A stretch of DNA of 64,000 bases from Aquipseudomonas alcaligenes MRY13-0052 (GCA_000474255.1 BATO01000003.1:124001-188000), one strand, 5' to 3'; positions 18,179 through 27,057 are shown, counted from the first letter of the stretch. The notes: generated from the sequence alone by a model not told the origin. Numbers and translations: made by a program.

Positions 18179-19393
18179 ATGGAACTCATCGACAAACTAA
18201 CCGTGCTGGCCGACGCCGCCAAGTATGACGTTTCCTGCGCCAGCAGCGCCGCCCCCAAGCGCAGCTCGGCGGGCAAGGCCGGCGTCGGCGCCACCAACGG
18301 CATGGGCATCTGCCACAGCTTCACACCCGATGGCCGCTGCGTGGCACTGCTGAAGATCCTGCTGACCAACTTCTGCCTCTACGACTGCCAGTACTGCGTC
18401 AACCGCCGCTCCAGCGACGTGCCCCGGGCGCGCTTCACCCCCGAGGAGGTGGTGACCCTGACCCTGGATTTCTACCGGCGCAACTGCATCAGCGGGCTGT
18501 TCCTCAGCTCCGGCATCATCCGTTCCTCCGACTACACCATGGAGCAGTTGATCCGCGTGGCCCGCCTGCTGCGCGAAGAGCACCAGTTCCGCGGCTACAT
18601 CCACCTGAAGACCATCCCCGACGCAGCGCCGGAGCTGATCGCCGAGGCGGGGCGCTACGCCGACCGCCTCAGCGTCAACATCGAGCTGCCCACCGAGGAC
18701 GGCCTCACCCGCCTGGCCCCGGAGAAGCGCGGCGCGCCGATCCGCCGCGCCATGGGGCGCATCCGCCTGGGCGTCGAGGAGGCCAGCGCGGAGAAGCACG
18801 CCCCGGCCTTCGCCCCCGCCGGGCAGAGCACGCAGATGATCGTCGGCGCCGACGACACCGACGACCGCACCATCCTCGACACCGCGCAGACGCTGTACGG
18901 CGCCTATCGCCTCAAGCGCGTCTACTACTCAGCCTTCAGCCCCATCCCGCAGAGCCCGAAGACCGTGCCCTTCGAAGCCCCGCCGCTGCTGCGCGAGCAC
19001 CGCCTGTACCAGGCCGACTTCCTCCTGCGCGGCTACGGCTTCGCGGTGAGCGAGCTGATCGCCACCCCCGGCAACCTGCCCCTGGACATCGACCCCAAGC
19101 TGGCCTGGGCCCTGGCCAACCGCGCGCAATTCCCCCTCGACCTGAACCGCGCCGAGCCGGCGATGATCGCCCGCGTGCCCGGCATCGGCGTGCTCAGCGC
19201 CAACCGCCTGGTGGAGCTGCGCCGCCAGCGACGCATCCGCTACGCCGACGTGGCGCGCCTGCGCTGCGCCATGGAAAAGGCCAGGCCCTTCATCGTCACC
19301 CAGGACTACCGCCCCCGCGACGCCACCCTGGAGTCCGCCGTGCTGCGCCAGCGCCTGGGCGATGCGCCGGCCCAGCAGATGGCGCTCTGGTGA
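18179..19393 (+). CDS. Putative DNA modification/repair radical SAM protein (UDG-linked family)
   Basis: 404-residue radical SAM protein of the family always found beside a UDG-like gene. The cluster CxxxCxxC is in NFCLYDCQYC near residues 64-70. The C-terminal ~70 residues form a helix-hairpin-helix DNA-binding unit (ARVPGIGVLSANRLVELRR). I choose ATG 18179; the upstream ATG at 18149 lies inside the LexA box and probably before the transcription start. The stop overlaps the udgX ATG by one base, so the two are translationally coupled. The reaction is unknown; SOS control and partner suggest DNA damage processing. Confidence 0.88.
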   Translation: MELIDKLTVLADAAKYDVSCASSAAPKRSSAGKAGVGATNGMGICHSFTPDGRCVALLKILLTNFCLYDCQYCVNRRSSDVPRARFTPEEVVTLTLDFYRRNCISGLFLSSGIIRSSDYTMEQLIRVARLLREEHQFRGYIHLKTIPDAAPELIAEAGRYADRLSVNIELPTEDGLTRLAPEKRGAPIRRAMGRIRLGVEEASAEKHAPAFAPAGQSTQMIVGADDTDDRTILDTAQTLYGAYRLKRVYYSAFSPIPQSPKTVPFEAPPLLREHRLYQADFLLRGYGFAVSELIATPGNLPLDIDPKLAWALANRAQFPLDLNRAEPAMIARVPGIGVLSANRLVELRRQRRIRYADVARLRCAMEKARPFIVTQDYRPRDATLESAVLRQRLGDAPAQQMALW

Positions 19394-20886
19394 TGCGTGC
19401 CATCCGCTTCGACGGCAGCTTCGCCGGCTGGCGCGAACAGGCCCGGCAGCTGCTGATAGAAGGCGTGGAGCCCCAGGCCGTCGACTGGACGCCCGGGCTG
19501 TTCGACGGCGACGACGCAGCGCCCTCTCCCGCCGGCGTCGCCAGCGTGCCCATTCCCCGGGAGTTGCCGGCGCTGTTGGCCGACGCCGCACGCTTCCGCG
19601 CCCACGACCGCTGGGCCTTGCTCTACCAGGTGCTCTGGCGCGTGGCCCAGGGCGACCGCAGCGCCATGCTCGCCGGCGACCGCGACGGCTCCGAACTGCA
19701 GCGGCGGATCAAGGCGGTACGCCGCGAAGCCCACCACATGCACGCCTTCCTGCGCTTCCGCCCTGGCGACAAGGGGCAAGGAGCCCCGGACTACCTGGCC
19801 TGGCACGAACCCGCCCACGACGTGCTGGACCTGGGCGCCGAGCACTTCGTGCCGCGCATGGGCCGCCACAGCTGGCTGATCGGCACGCCGGAAGGCCTCG
19901 CCCACTTCGATGGCGAGCACCTGGCCTACCAGTCGCCTTGCCCGCCTGGCCTGCGCGAGGCCATCGAAGGTCACGACGACCCGAGCGAATCCCTGTGGAC
20001 GGCCTATTACCGCAGCACCTTCAACCCGTCCCGCCTGAACCCCGAGGTGATGCGCAGCCATATGCCGGCACGCTTCTGGAAGCACCTGGCGGAAGGCGCG
20101 CTGATTCCCGAACTGGTGGCCGATGCCCGCACCGGCCGGCAGCGCCTGGCCCAGGCACCGGAGGTGGGCGCCCGCCAGGGCAAGGAGGTGCTGATCGCCA
20201 GCGACGCCGCGCAACCGGAACGGGCACCCGACACCCGCCTGGACCAGTGCCGGCGCTGCGATATCTGGCGCAACGCGACCTGCGCCGTGCCGGGCGAAGG
20301 TCCGGCGCAGGCGCGGATCATGCTGGTGGGCGAACAGCCGGGGGACCAGGAGGACCTGGCCGGGCGCCCCTTCCTCGGCCCCGCCGGCCAGGTGCTGCAG
20401 CGCGCCCTGGCCGAAGCCGGGCTGTCACGCCAGGCGGTCTACCTGACCAACGCGGTGAAGCATTTCAAGTGGGAGCCCCGGGGCGGCGCACTGGGCCGCG
20501 CGGCGACGCGCTGGCATGCCACACCCAAGCCGGCGGAGATCCGCGCCTGCCACCCCTGGCTGGCCCGTGAACTGGAGGAGCGCCAGCCGCAATGGGTGGT
20601 GGCCCTGGGGCGCACCGCACTGGCTTCGCTGCTGGGCCTGCATGACCCACAGCGCATCCGCCTGGCCGATTACCTCGGCAAGCCGTTGCGTCATGAAGGC
20701 CGGTGGATTTCAGTGGCACCGCACCCGGCGGCGGTGCTGCGCAACCGCGACGGCGGCGAGCAGCTCTACCGGGAGCTGGTGGACGCCCTGCGGCAGGCGC
20801 AGCAGGGCGAAGGGGCGGTCAGCGGAAGCGACGGCCCGGGTCTTCCTCGGACACTTCCAGCGACAGGCCACCGCTCATGCTCGTGA
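19393..20886 (+). CDS. udgX: UdgX-type uracil-DNA glycosylase with N-terminal DUF4130-like domain
   Basis: 497 residues. The N-terminal ~270 residues match the conserved protein usually found beside the radical SAM gene (DUF4130); the C-terminal ~200 form a UDG-superfamily domain of the UdgX type. Motifs: CRRC (possible Fe-S ligands) near 282, GEQPGDQED at about 313, TNAVKHFKWE near 355, and RWHATP with H375 aligned to the UdgX histidine that makes a covalent bond to DNA at uracil sites, then RACHPWL. The last ~25 residues (after ALRQAQQ) read into the antisense pilU 3' end and look non-conserved. An alternative GTG at 19390 is one codon longer. Confidence 0.88.
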   Translation: MRAIRFDGSFAGWREQARQLLIEGVEPQAVDWTPGLFDGDDAAPSPAGVASVPIPRELPALLADAARFRAHDRWALLYQVLWRVAQGDRSAMLAGDRDGSELQRRIKAVRREAHHMHAFLRFRPGDKGQGAPDYLAWHEPAHDVLDLGAEHFVPRMGRHSWLIGTPEGLAHFDGEHLAYQSPCPPGLREAIEGHDDPSESLWTAYYRSTFNPSRLNPEVMRSHMPARFWKHLAEGALIPELVADARTGRQRLAQAPEVGARQGKEVLIASDAAQPERAPDTRLDQCRRCDIWRNATCAVPGEGPAQARIMLVGEQPGDQEDLAGRPFLGPAGQVLQRALAEAGLSRQAVYLTNAVKHFKWEPRGGALGRAATRWHATPKPAEIRACHPWLARELEERQPQWVVALGRTALASLLGLHDPQRIRLADYLGKPLRHEGRWISVAPHPAAVLRNRDGGEQLYRELVDALRQAQQGEGAVSGSDGPGLPRTLPATGHRSCS

Positions 20887-21964
20887 GGTGGTCGCCGTCG
20901 GTTTCGGAACCGAGCTTGATCATCAGGCGCAGGTCGTTCGCCGAGTCGGCGTAGAGCAGCGCGTCTTCGTAGGTGATTTCGCCCTGGGAGTAGAGGGTGT
21001 ACAGCGCCTGGTCGAAGGTCTGCATGCCCTGCTCGGTGGAGCGCTTCATCAGCGGCTTGAGCTCGTGGACCTCGCCCTTGCGGATCAGGTCGGCGGCCAG
21101 CGGGGTGTTGATCAGCACCTCGATCACCGCGCGGCGGCCCTTGCCGTCCGGGGTCGGCACCAGTTGCTGGGCGACGATGGCCTTGAGGTTGAGGGACAGG
21201 TCCATCCACACCTGCTGCTGACGGTCGGCAGGGAAGAAGTTGATGATCCGGTCCAGCGCCTGGTTGGCGTTGTTGGCGTGCAGGGTGGCCAGGCACAGGT
21301 GGCCGGTTTCGGCGAAGGCCACGGCATGGTCCATGGTTTCGCGGGTCCGCACCTCACCGATGAGGATCACGTCCGGCGCCTGGCGCAGGGTGTTCTTCAG
21401 CGCCACCTCGAAGGACTCGGTGTCGATGCCCACTTCACGCTGGGTGACGATGCAGCTCTGGTGCTGGTGGATGTACTCGATCGGGTCTTCGATGGAGATG
21501 ATGTGGCCGCTGCTGTTCTTGTTGCGGTAGCCGATCATCGCCGCCAGGGAAGTGGACTTGCCGGTGCCGGTGGCGCCGACGAAAAGCACCAGGCCGCGCT
21601 TGGTCAGCGCCAGCTTCTTGAGGATTTCCGGCAGCTTGAGGTCATCCAGGGTGGGGATGTTGGTCTCGATGCGGCGCAGCACCATGCCCACCAGGTTGCG
21701 CTGGTAGAAGGCACTGACGCGGAAACGGCCGATGCCCCGGGCGCTGATGGCGAAGTTGCACTCGTGGTTCTCGGCGAAGTCACGGCGCTGCTGCTCGTTC
21801 ATCACCGCGAGAACGGTTTCACGGGTCTGCTCCGGGGACATGGCGTTCTTGGTCACGGGCATGATCTTGCCGTTGACCTTCATCGACGGGGGGACGCCGG
21901 CGGTGATGAACAGGTCGGAGCCGCCCTTCTCGACCATCAGGCGCAACAGTTTCTCGAATTCCAT
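20819..21964 (-). CDS. pilU: PilU, type IV pilus retraction ATPase accessory
   Basis: PilT/PilU-type hexameric secretion ATPase assisting pilus retraction at the inner-membrane base. ATG 21964 (MEFEKLLRLM) gives 381 residues as in P. aeruginosa (about 382); the upstream in-frame ATG is rejected. Walker A is GATGTGKSTSLAAMIGY near residue 129, with Asp box SIEDPIEYIHQH, Walker B VILIGEVRTRETM, and His box HLCLATLHANNANQALDR. The 3' end overlaps udgX by 68 bases, tail to tail. It follows pilT after 129 bases. Confidence 0.96.
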   Translation of the reverse strand: MEFEKLLRLMVEKGGSDLFITAGVPPSMKVNGKIMPVTKNAMSPEQTRETVLAVMNEQQRRDFAENHECNFAISARGIGRFRVSAFYQRNLVGMVLRRIETNIPTLDDLKLPEILKKLALTKRGLVLFVGATGTGKSTSLAAMIGYRNKNSSGHIISIEDPIEYIHQHQSCIVTQREVGIDTESFEVALKNTLRQAPDVILIGEVRTRETMDHAVAFAETGHLCLATLHANNANQALDRIINFFPADRQQQVWMDLSLNLKAIVAQQLVPTPDGKGRRAVIEVLINTPLAADLIRKGEVHELKPLMKRSTEQGMQTFDQALYTLYSQGEITYEDALLYADSANDLRLMIKLGSETDGDHLTSMSGGLSLEVSEEDPGRRFR

Positions 21965-22093
21965 GGTCTTTCTCGCAGTGAACGTGCCGGTCGCCTGAGG
22001 CGACGCCGAAAGCCCCGATGACCGGGGTTGCCGTCGCGGCATGGCGCCGCGCTACGGCGAAACGGGCACCCCGACCGGGGCGCCCGCCGCTGG

Positions 22094-23128
22094 TTAGAAG
22101 TTTTCCGGGCTCTTGGCCTTCTCGCGCGCGCTTTCGCGGCTCACCAGGCCCTTGGCTACCAGCCCCTTGAGGCAGCTGTCCAGGGTCTGCATGCCGAGGC
22201 CGCCGCCGGTCTGGATGGCGGAATACATCTGCGCCACCTTGTCCTCGCGGATCAGGTTACGGATGGCCGGGGTGCCGATCATGATCTCGTGGGCCGCCAC
22301 GCGACCGCCGCCGATCTTCTTCAGCAGGGTCTGGGAAATGACCGACTGCAGGGATTCGGAGAGCATCGAACGGACCATGGACTTTTCCTCGGCCGGGAAC
22401 ACGTCGACCACGCGGTCGATGGTCTTGGCGGCGGAGGTGGTGTGCAGGGTGCCGAACACCAGGTGACCGGTTTCCGCGGCGGTCAGTGCCAGGCGGATAG
22501 TCTCCAGGTCACGCATCTCACCCACCAGGATGATGTCCGGGTCTTCCCGCAGTGCCGAGCGCAGGGCTTCGTTGAAGCCGAGGGTGTCGCGGTGCACCTC
22601 GCGCTGGTTGATCAGGCACTTCTTCGATTCGTGAACGAATTCGATGGGGTCTTCGACCGTGAGGATGTGGTGGTACTTGGTGCCGTTGAGGTAGTCGAGC
22701 ATCGCCGCCAGGGTGGTGGACTTGCCCGAGCCGGTCGGCCCGGTCACCAGCACCAGGCCGCGCGGCACGTCGGAGATCTTCTTGAAGATATCGCCCATGC
22801 CCAGGTCTTCCATGCTCAGTACCTTCGAGGGAATGGTACGGAACACGGCGCCGGCGCCACGGTTCTGGTTGAAGGCGTTGACCCGGAAACGCGCTACGCC
22901 AGGCACTTCGAAGGAGAAGTCGGTCTCGAGGAACTCCTCGTAGTCCTTGCGCTGCTTGTCGTTCATGATGTCGTAGATCAGCGCGTGCACCTGCTTGTGG
23001 TCCATGGCCGGCAGGTTGATGCGGCGCACGTCACCGTCGACGCGGATCATCGGCGGCAGGCCAGCAGAGAGATGCAGGTCCGACGCGCCCTGCTTCGCGC
23101 TGAAGGCAAGCAGCTCAGTAATATCCAT
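22094..23128 (-). CDS. pilT: PilT, type IV pilus retraction ATPase
   Basis: Main motor for pilus depolymerisation and twitching. ATG 23128 (MDITELLAFSAKQGASDLHL) gives 344 residues, the standard PilT length. Walker A GPTGSGKSTTLAAMLDY near residue 131, Asp box TVEDPIEFVHESKKC, Walker B IILVGEMRDLETIRLAL and His box HLVFGTLHTTSAAKTIDR are intact. The C-terminal AIRNLIRE motif needed for retraction is present. Divergent from yggS with a 68-base shared spacer. Confidence 0.97.
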   Translation of the reverse strand: MDITELLAFSAKQGASDLHLSAGLPPMIRVDGDVRRINLPAMDHKQVHALIYDIMNDKQRKDYEEFLETDFSFEVPGVARFRVNAFNQNRGAGAVFRTIPSKVLSMEDLGMGDIFKKISDVPRGLVLVTGPTGSGKSTTLAAMLDYLNGTKYHHILTVEDPIEFVHESKKCLINQREVHRDTLGFNEALRSALREDPDIILVGEMRDLETIRLALTAAETGHLVFGTLHTTSAAKTIDRVVDVFPAEEKSMVRSMLSESLQSVISQTLLKKIGGGRVAAHEIMIGTPAIRNLIREDKVAQMYSAIQTGGGLGMQTLDSCLKGLVAKGLVSRESAREKAKSPENF

Positions 23129-23151
23129 GGGACTCCCCAATTCCAAGCGGT

Positions 23152-23157
23152 TAGAAT
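23152..23157 (+). promoter_or_regulatory. Candidate -10 element for yggS-proC
   Basis: TAGAAT lies 39 bases before the yggS start in the short pilT/yggS divergent spacer. I cannot find a good -35 at 16-18 bases, so this is tentative. Confidence 0.35.
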
Positions 23158-23196
23158 GCCGCAGACCCACTCAGGCCGGGCTGTAGAGCGCAGGTA

Positions 23197-23892
23197 ATGT
23201 CCACGATAGCAGAGAATATTGCAAAGGTTCGCGCGCGTATCCGTGAGGCGGCGCAAGCCTCGGAGCGTGATTTTTCCGCCATCGGCCTGCTGGCCGTGAG
23301 CAAGACCAAACCGGCGGCCGCGATCCGCGAGGCCCATGCCTGTGGCGTGGTCGATTTCGGCGAGAACTACCTGCAGGAGGCCCTGGCCAAGCAGCAGGAA
23401 CTGGCCGACCTGCCGCTGACCTGGCATTTCATCGGCCCCATCCAGTCGAACAAGACCAAGCCCATCGCCGAGCACTTCCACTGGGTGCACTCGGTGGACC
23501 GCCTGAAGATCGCCGAACGCCTCTCCGCCCAGCGCCCCACCCACCTGCCGCCGCTGAACATCTGCCTGCAGGTGAACGTCAGCGGCGAGGCGAGCAAATC
23601 CGGCTGTGCCCCCGAGGAGCTGCCGACCCTGGCCGCTGCCGTGGCGGCCCTGCCAAACCTGCACCTGCGCGGGCTGATGGCCATCCCCGAACCCACCGAG
23701 GACCGCGCCGAGCAGCACGCTGCCTTCGCCCGCCTCCAGCAACTGTCCCACGCACTGAACCTGCCGCTGGACACCCTGTCCATGGGCATGAGCCACGATC
23801 TCGAAGCGGCCATCGCCGAGGGCGCCACCTGGGTCCGCATCGGTACGGCCCTGTTCGGCGCCCGCGACTACGGCCAGCCCGTACAGCAATAA
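23197..23892 (+). CDS. yggS: YggS/PLPBP family pyridoxal phosphate homeostasis protein
   Basis: 231-residue PLP-binding TIM-barrel protein without known catalytic activity; it buffers pyridoxal phosphate and influences amino acid pools. The PLP lysine is in LLAVSKTKPAAAI near residue 36; VDFGENYLQEA near 52, WHFIGPIQSNKTK near 78, and the phosphate-binding SMGMSHDLEAAI near 196 are all conserved. It sits 13 bases before proC, the common gene pair. Confidence 0.96.
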   Translation: MSTIAENIAKVRARIREAAQASERDFSAIGLLAVSKTKPAAAIREAHACGVVDFGENYLQEALAKQQELADLPLTWHFIGPIQSNKTKPIAEHFHWVHSVDRLKIAERLSAQRPTHLPPLNICLQVNVSGEASKSGCAPEELPTLAAAVAALPNLHLRGLMAIPEPTEDRAEQHAAFARLQQLSHALNLPLDTLSMGMSHDLEAAIAEGATWVRIGTALFGARDYGQPVQQ

Positions 23893-23905
23893 GAAGGAAG
23901 CATCC

Positions 23906-24724
23906 ATGAGCACTACCCGCATCGCGTTCATCGGCGCCGGCAACATGGCCGCCAGCCTGATCGGCGGCCTGCGCGCCCAGGGCGTACCGGCCAGCCATAT
24001 CCGCGCCAGCGACCCCGGCGCCGAGCAGCGCGCCAAGGTGGCCGCCGAGCACGGCATCGAGGTGGTGGAAAGCAACGCCGAGGCGGTGCGTGACGCCGAC
24101 GTGGTGGTGCTGGCCACCAAGCCCCAGGTGATGAAGGCCGTGTGCGAGGCACTGGCGCCGAGCCTGTCCGCCGGCCAGCTGATCGTTTCCATCGCTGCCG
24201 GCATCCCCAGCGCCAGCCTCGCGCGCTGGCTGGGCGTCGACTCCATCGTGCGCTGCATGCCCAACACCCCGGCGCTGCTGGGCGAAGGCGCCAGCGGCCT
24301 GTACGCCACTGCGGCGGTCAGCGCCGAGCAGCGCCAGCAGGCCGAGCAACTGCTCAGCGCCGTGGGCATCGCCCTGTGGCTGGACGAGGAAAAGCAGATC
24401 GACGCCGTGACCGCCGTTTCCGGCAGCGGCCCGGCCTACTTCTTCCTGCTCATGGAAGCCATGACCGCCGCCGGCGAGAAGCTTGGCCTGGCCCCGGACG
24501 TCGCCGCCCGCCTGACCCTGCAGACCGCACTCGGTGCGGCGCGCATGGCGGTGGCCAGCGATGTCGGCCCGGATGAGCTGCGCCGCCGTGTGACCTCGCC
24601 CAACGGCACCACCGAGGCGGCCATCAAGTCCTTCCAGGGCAACGCCTTCGAGTCCCTGGTGGAGCAGGCGCTGCAAGCCGCCGACAACCGCTCCGCCGAA
24701 CTGGCGGAACAGCTGGGTCAGTGA
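23906..24724 (+). CDS. proC: Pyrroline-5-carboxylate reductase
   Basis: Last step of proline synthesis: reduces 1-pyrroline-5-carboxylate with NAD(P)H. 272 residues. The Rossmann motif is IAFIGAGNMAASLIGGL at residues 6-22; VVLATKPQVM near 70 and CMPNTPALLGEGASGLYA near 117 follow, and the C-terminal signature includes VTAVSGSGPAYFFLLMEAM and VTSPNGTTEAAI. A strong AGAAGGAAG site precedes the ATG. Its stop overlaps a possible GTG of the next gene. Confidence 0.97.
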   Translation: MSTTRIAFIGAGNMAASLIGGLRAQGVPASHIRASDPGAEQRAKVAAEHGIEVVESNAEAVRDADVVVLATKPQVMKAVCEALAPSLSAGQLIVSIAAGIPSASLARWLGVDSIVRCMPNTPALLGEGASGLYATAAVSAEQRQQAEQLLSAVGIALWLDEEKQIDAVTAVSGSGPAYFFLLMEAMTAAGEKLGLAPDVAARLTLQTALGAARMAVASDVGPDELRRRVTSPNGTTEAAIKSFQGNAFESLVEQALQAADNRSAELAEQLGQ

Positions 24725-24729
24725 CCGCC

Positions 24730-25944
24730 ATGCGCCCGTCGCCGACGCGTTGCCCGCGCTCCCCGCTGGAGCGCGTCGCTGCGGGCGCCACCCTGCTTGC
24801 CCTCATGCTCGCCGGCAGCGCCGCCCGGGCGGCCGAATGCCCCGTTCCGGTGACGCTGGAGCACGCGGTGGCCAGCGCGCAGCAGGAACTGCAGCGTCGC
24901 CTCGACGAACGCACGGGCGAGATGGACGACAGCCTCGCCCCGCCCCTGGTGGCAGCGCTGGATGCCTATAAGGAAAGCCTCGCCACCGCCATCGACGCAC
25001 AGCTGGCATGCAGCGACGAAGCCGTCGCTGCCGAAGCGCTGCAGGCGACGCTGGCCGCGCACCTGGCGCCGAGCAATGGCGCCCGCGAAGCCGGCGATGA
25101 CAGCCTCCGCCTGTTGGTGCGCCGCGAGGACACGTCCGATCCCATGTTGCTGGTCAACGCCGGCTTCGACATCCCCTGCGGCGACGACAACCTGCTGCTC
25201 GGCTACAGCCGCGAGAACGGCCACTGGGTGCGCAGCCTGGATTGGCGCAGCAAGGGCTATACGGAGATTTCCGGGGCCAACGGCGACTTCTTCCGCCACC
25301 TGCGCCTGCCCGGCGGCCAACTGGTGATCGCCCATGGCACCCCCTGGTGCACCTCGCGCTGGAGCCGCCTGAGCATCGACATCGTGCAGCCGCGCCAGGG
25401 CGACACGCCCCAGCGCGTGCTTGACCATGTCGAGCACGGCTATGTGCGTGACGAAGTGGAAACCCGCCTCAAGCCCAGCCCGGACGGTTTCGAGCTGCGC
25501 ACCGAAGTGGGCATGCTGGATGTGGACCTCCTCACCCGCCCCGGCATCCTGCGGTACCGCCTGGATGGCGAGGCGCTGCACCGCGTGCAGCCTGCCGCCA
25601 AAAGCGGCCGCGACTTCGTCGACGAGTGGCTGCAGGTCGGCGCCGACACCGCTCGCGAATGGAGCGAGCCGGACAACGCCAGCGAATCCCTGCTCGCCCG
25701 CGAGCACCTGCTGGCCCTCGAAGCCCGCCGCGACGTGACCCTGAACTACGGCGCCGTGCGCGGCTGCCAGGCCGCGCCGGAGCGCTTCCAGGTGGAGCTG
25801 GAGCTGACCAGCGAACAGCCTCTGGAAGGCGGCGCCCATCGCTACCTGGCGATCCGCCAGGAGCCCGGTGGCTTCACCCTGCTGTCGGTGAGCGATGCCG
25901 CCGACCCGGCCTGCCAGGGCCCGGACCTGATGGCCAGGCGCTGA
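24730..25944 (+). CDS. Exported protein of unknown function
   Basis: I do not recognise a family. ATG 24730 gives 404 residues beginning with a typical Sec signal (LERVAAGATLLALMLAGSAARAA, cleavage near residue 34), so it should be periplasmic. An alternative GTG at 24721 overlaps the proC stop. The mature part is mixed alpha/beta with no membrane helices; Cys residues near 36, 95, 134, 208, 342 and 396 suggest disulfides. No lipobox. Codon use is like its neighbours. It lies between proC and yggT, which are close together in P. aeruginosa, so it may be a lineage-specific insertion. Confidence 0.7.
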   Translation: MRPSPTRCPRSPLERVAAGATLLALMLAGSAARAAECPVPVTLEHAVASAQQELQRRLDERTGEMDDSLAPPLVAALDAYKESLATAIDAQLACSDEAVAAEALQATLAAHLAPSNGAREAGDDSLRLLVRREDTSDPMLLVNAGFDIPCGDDNLLLGYSRENGHWVRSLDWRSKGYTEISGANGDFFRHLRLPGGQLVIAHGTPWCTSRWSRLSIDIVQPRQGDTPQRVLDHVEHGYVRDEVETRLKPSPDGFELRTEVGMLDVDLLTRPGILRYRLDGEALHRVQPAAKSGRDFVDEWLQVGADTAREWSEPDNASESLLAREHLLALEARRDVTLNYGAVRGCQAAPERFQVELELTSEQPLEGGAHRYLAIRQEPGGFTLLSVSDAADPACQGPDLMARR

Positions 25945-26106
25945 GGAAACCACCGTGCATACAGCCCGCAACAGATTTCCGCGACCGTTCGCCCCGAATT
26001 CCCTACATTATCTCCACGCAACGCCGTCGCCCGCCGACCGCGCCAAGCGCCCCGTAGCGAGCCCCGACTTCGCGACCGGGGTCCCAACGCCCACAAGGAA
26101 CGCCTA

Positions 26107-26700
26107 ATGACCGGACTTTCCACCGCCGCCATCTACGTCATCCAGACCCTTGGCAGCCTCTACCTGCTGATCGTGCTGCTGCGCTTCATCCTGCAGCTGG
26201 TGCGCGCCGACTTCTACAACCCGCTCAGCCAGTTCATCGTGCGCGCCACCAAGCCGCTGCTGAACCCGCTGCGCAAGGTCATCCCCGGCTTCGCCGGGCT
26301 GGACGTGGCGTCCCTGGTGCTGGCCATCCTCATCCAGCTGCTGCTGATGATCGTCACCCTGATCCTCATGGGCTACGGCGTCGGTGGTTACCTGCTGCAA
26401 CTGCTGGTGTGGGCGCTGATCGCCGTGACCTCGCTGTTCATCAAGGTGTTCTTCTTCGCCATGATCATCAGCGTGATCCTCTCCTGGGTCGCCCCCAACA
26501 GCTACAACCCCGGCGCCCAGCTGGTGAACCAGATCTGCGAGCCGCTGCTGGCGCCCTTCCGCAAGCTGCTGCCCAACCTCGGCGGCCTGGATATCTCGCC
26601 GATCTTCGCCTTCATCGCCCTGCGCCTGATCGACATGCTGGTGATCGGCAACCTGGCGGTGATGACCGGGATGCCGAAGATCCTCAGCCCCTTCATGTAA
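26107..26700 (+). CDS. yggT: YggT family membrane protein
   Basis: 197-residue inner-membrane protein made of two YggT repeats, each with two hydrophobic helices flanking a conserved loop: DFYNPLSQFIVRATKPLLNPLRKVIP near residue 37 and SYNPGAQLVNQICEPLLAPFRKLLP near residue 137. Function is unsettled; it is conserved beside proC/yggS. CAAGGAAC precedes the ATG. Its stop shares one base with the yggU start. The 162 bases before it hold no gene I can support. Confidence 0.93.
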   Translation: MTGLSTAAIYVIQTLGSLYLLIVLLRFILQLVRADFYNPLSQFIVRATKPLLNPLRKVIPGFAGLDVASLVLAILIQLLLMIVTLILMGYGVGGYLLQLLVWALIAVTSLFIKVFFFAMIISVILSWVAPNSYNPGAQLVNQICEPLLAPFRKLLPNLGGLDISPIFAFIALRLIDMLVIGNLAVMTGMPKILSPFM

Positions 26701-26996
26701 TGAGCTTCTTCCGCTGGGACGGCGAGGACCTGATCCTCGACGTCCACCTGCAGCCCAAGGCGAGCCGCGACGAGTTCGCCGGGCTGCATGGCGAGCGCCT
26801 GAAGATCCGCCTCACCGCGCCCCCGGTGGAGGGCAAGGCCAATGCGCACCTGCTGGCCTTCCTCGGCCAGGCCTTCGGCGTCGCCAAGAGCCTGGTGAGC
26901 CTGGAGAGCGGCGAGCTGAACCGGCAGAAACGCGTGCGCATCCGCGCCCCGCAGAAGCTCCCGGAGCTCCCCGGACTGACCGCTCGGTCGCCCTGA
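26700..26996 (+). CDS. yggU: DUF167 (YggU) family protein
   Basis: 98-residue cytoplasmic protein. The family core LDVHLQPKASRDEFAG near residue 12 and APPVEGKANAHLLAFLGQAF near residue 40 are clear, as is the C-terminal SGELNRQKRVRI. Function is unknown. ATG overlaps the yggT TAA by one base (TAATG), typical of the coupled yggT-yggU pair. Confidence 0.92.
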   Translation: MSFFRWDGEDLILDVHLQPKASRDEFAGLHGERLKIRLTAPPVEGKANAHLLAFLGQAFGVAKSLVSLESGELNRQKRVRIRAPQKLPELPGLTARSP

Positions 26997-27029
26997 CAGA
27001 CCTTAAGGCGGGACCGCCGAGCGGGCCGA

Positions 27030-27057
27030 TTGACGGCGCCGTTGGGCCCCGGATAAT
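27030..27057 (+). promoter_or_regulatory. Candidate sigma-70 promoter for the dynamin gene
   Basis: TTGACG (27030-27035), 16-base spacer, GATAAT (27052-27057). It would leave a leader of about 135 bases before ATG 27199. Nothing else is evident in the 202-base gap. Confidence 0.5.
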
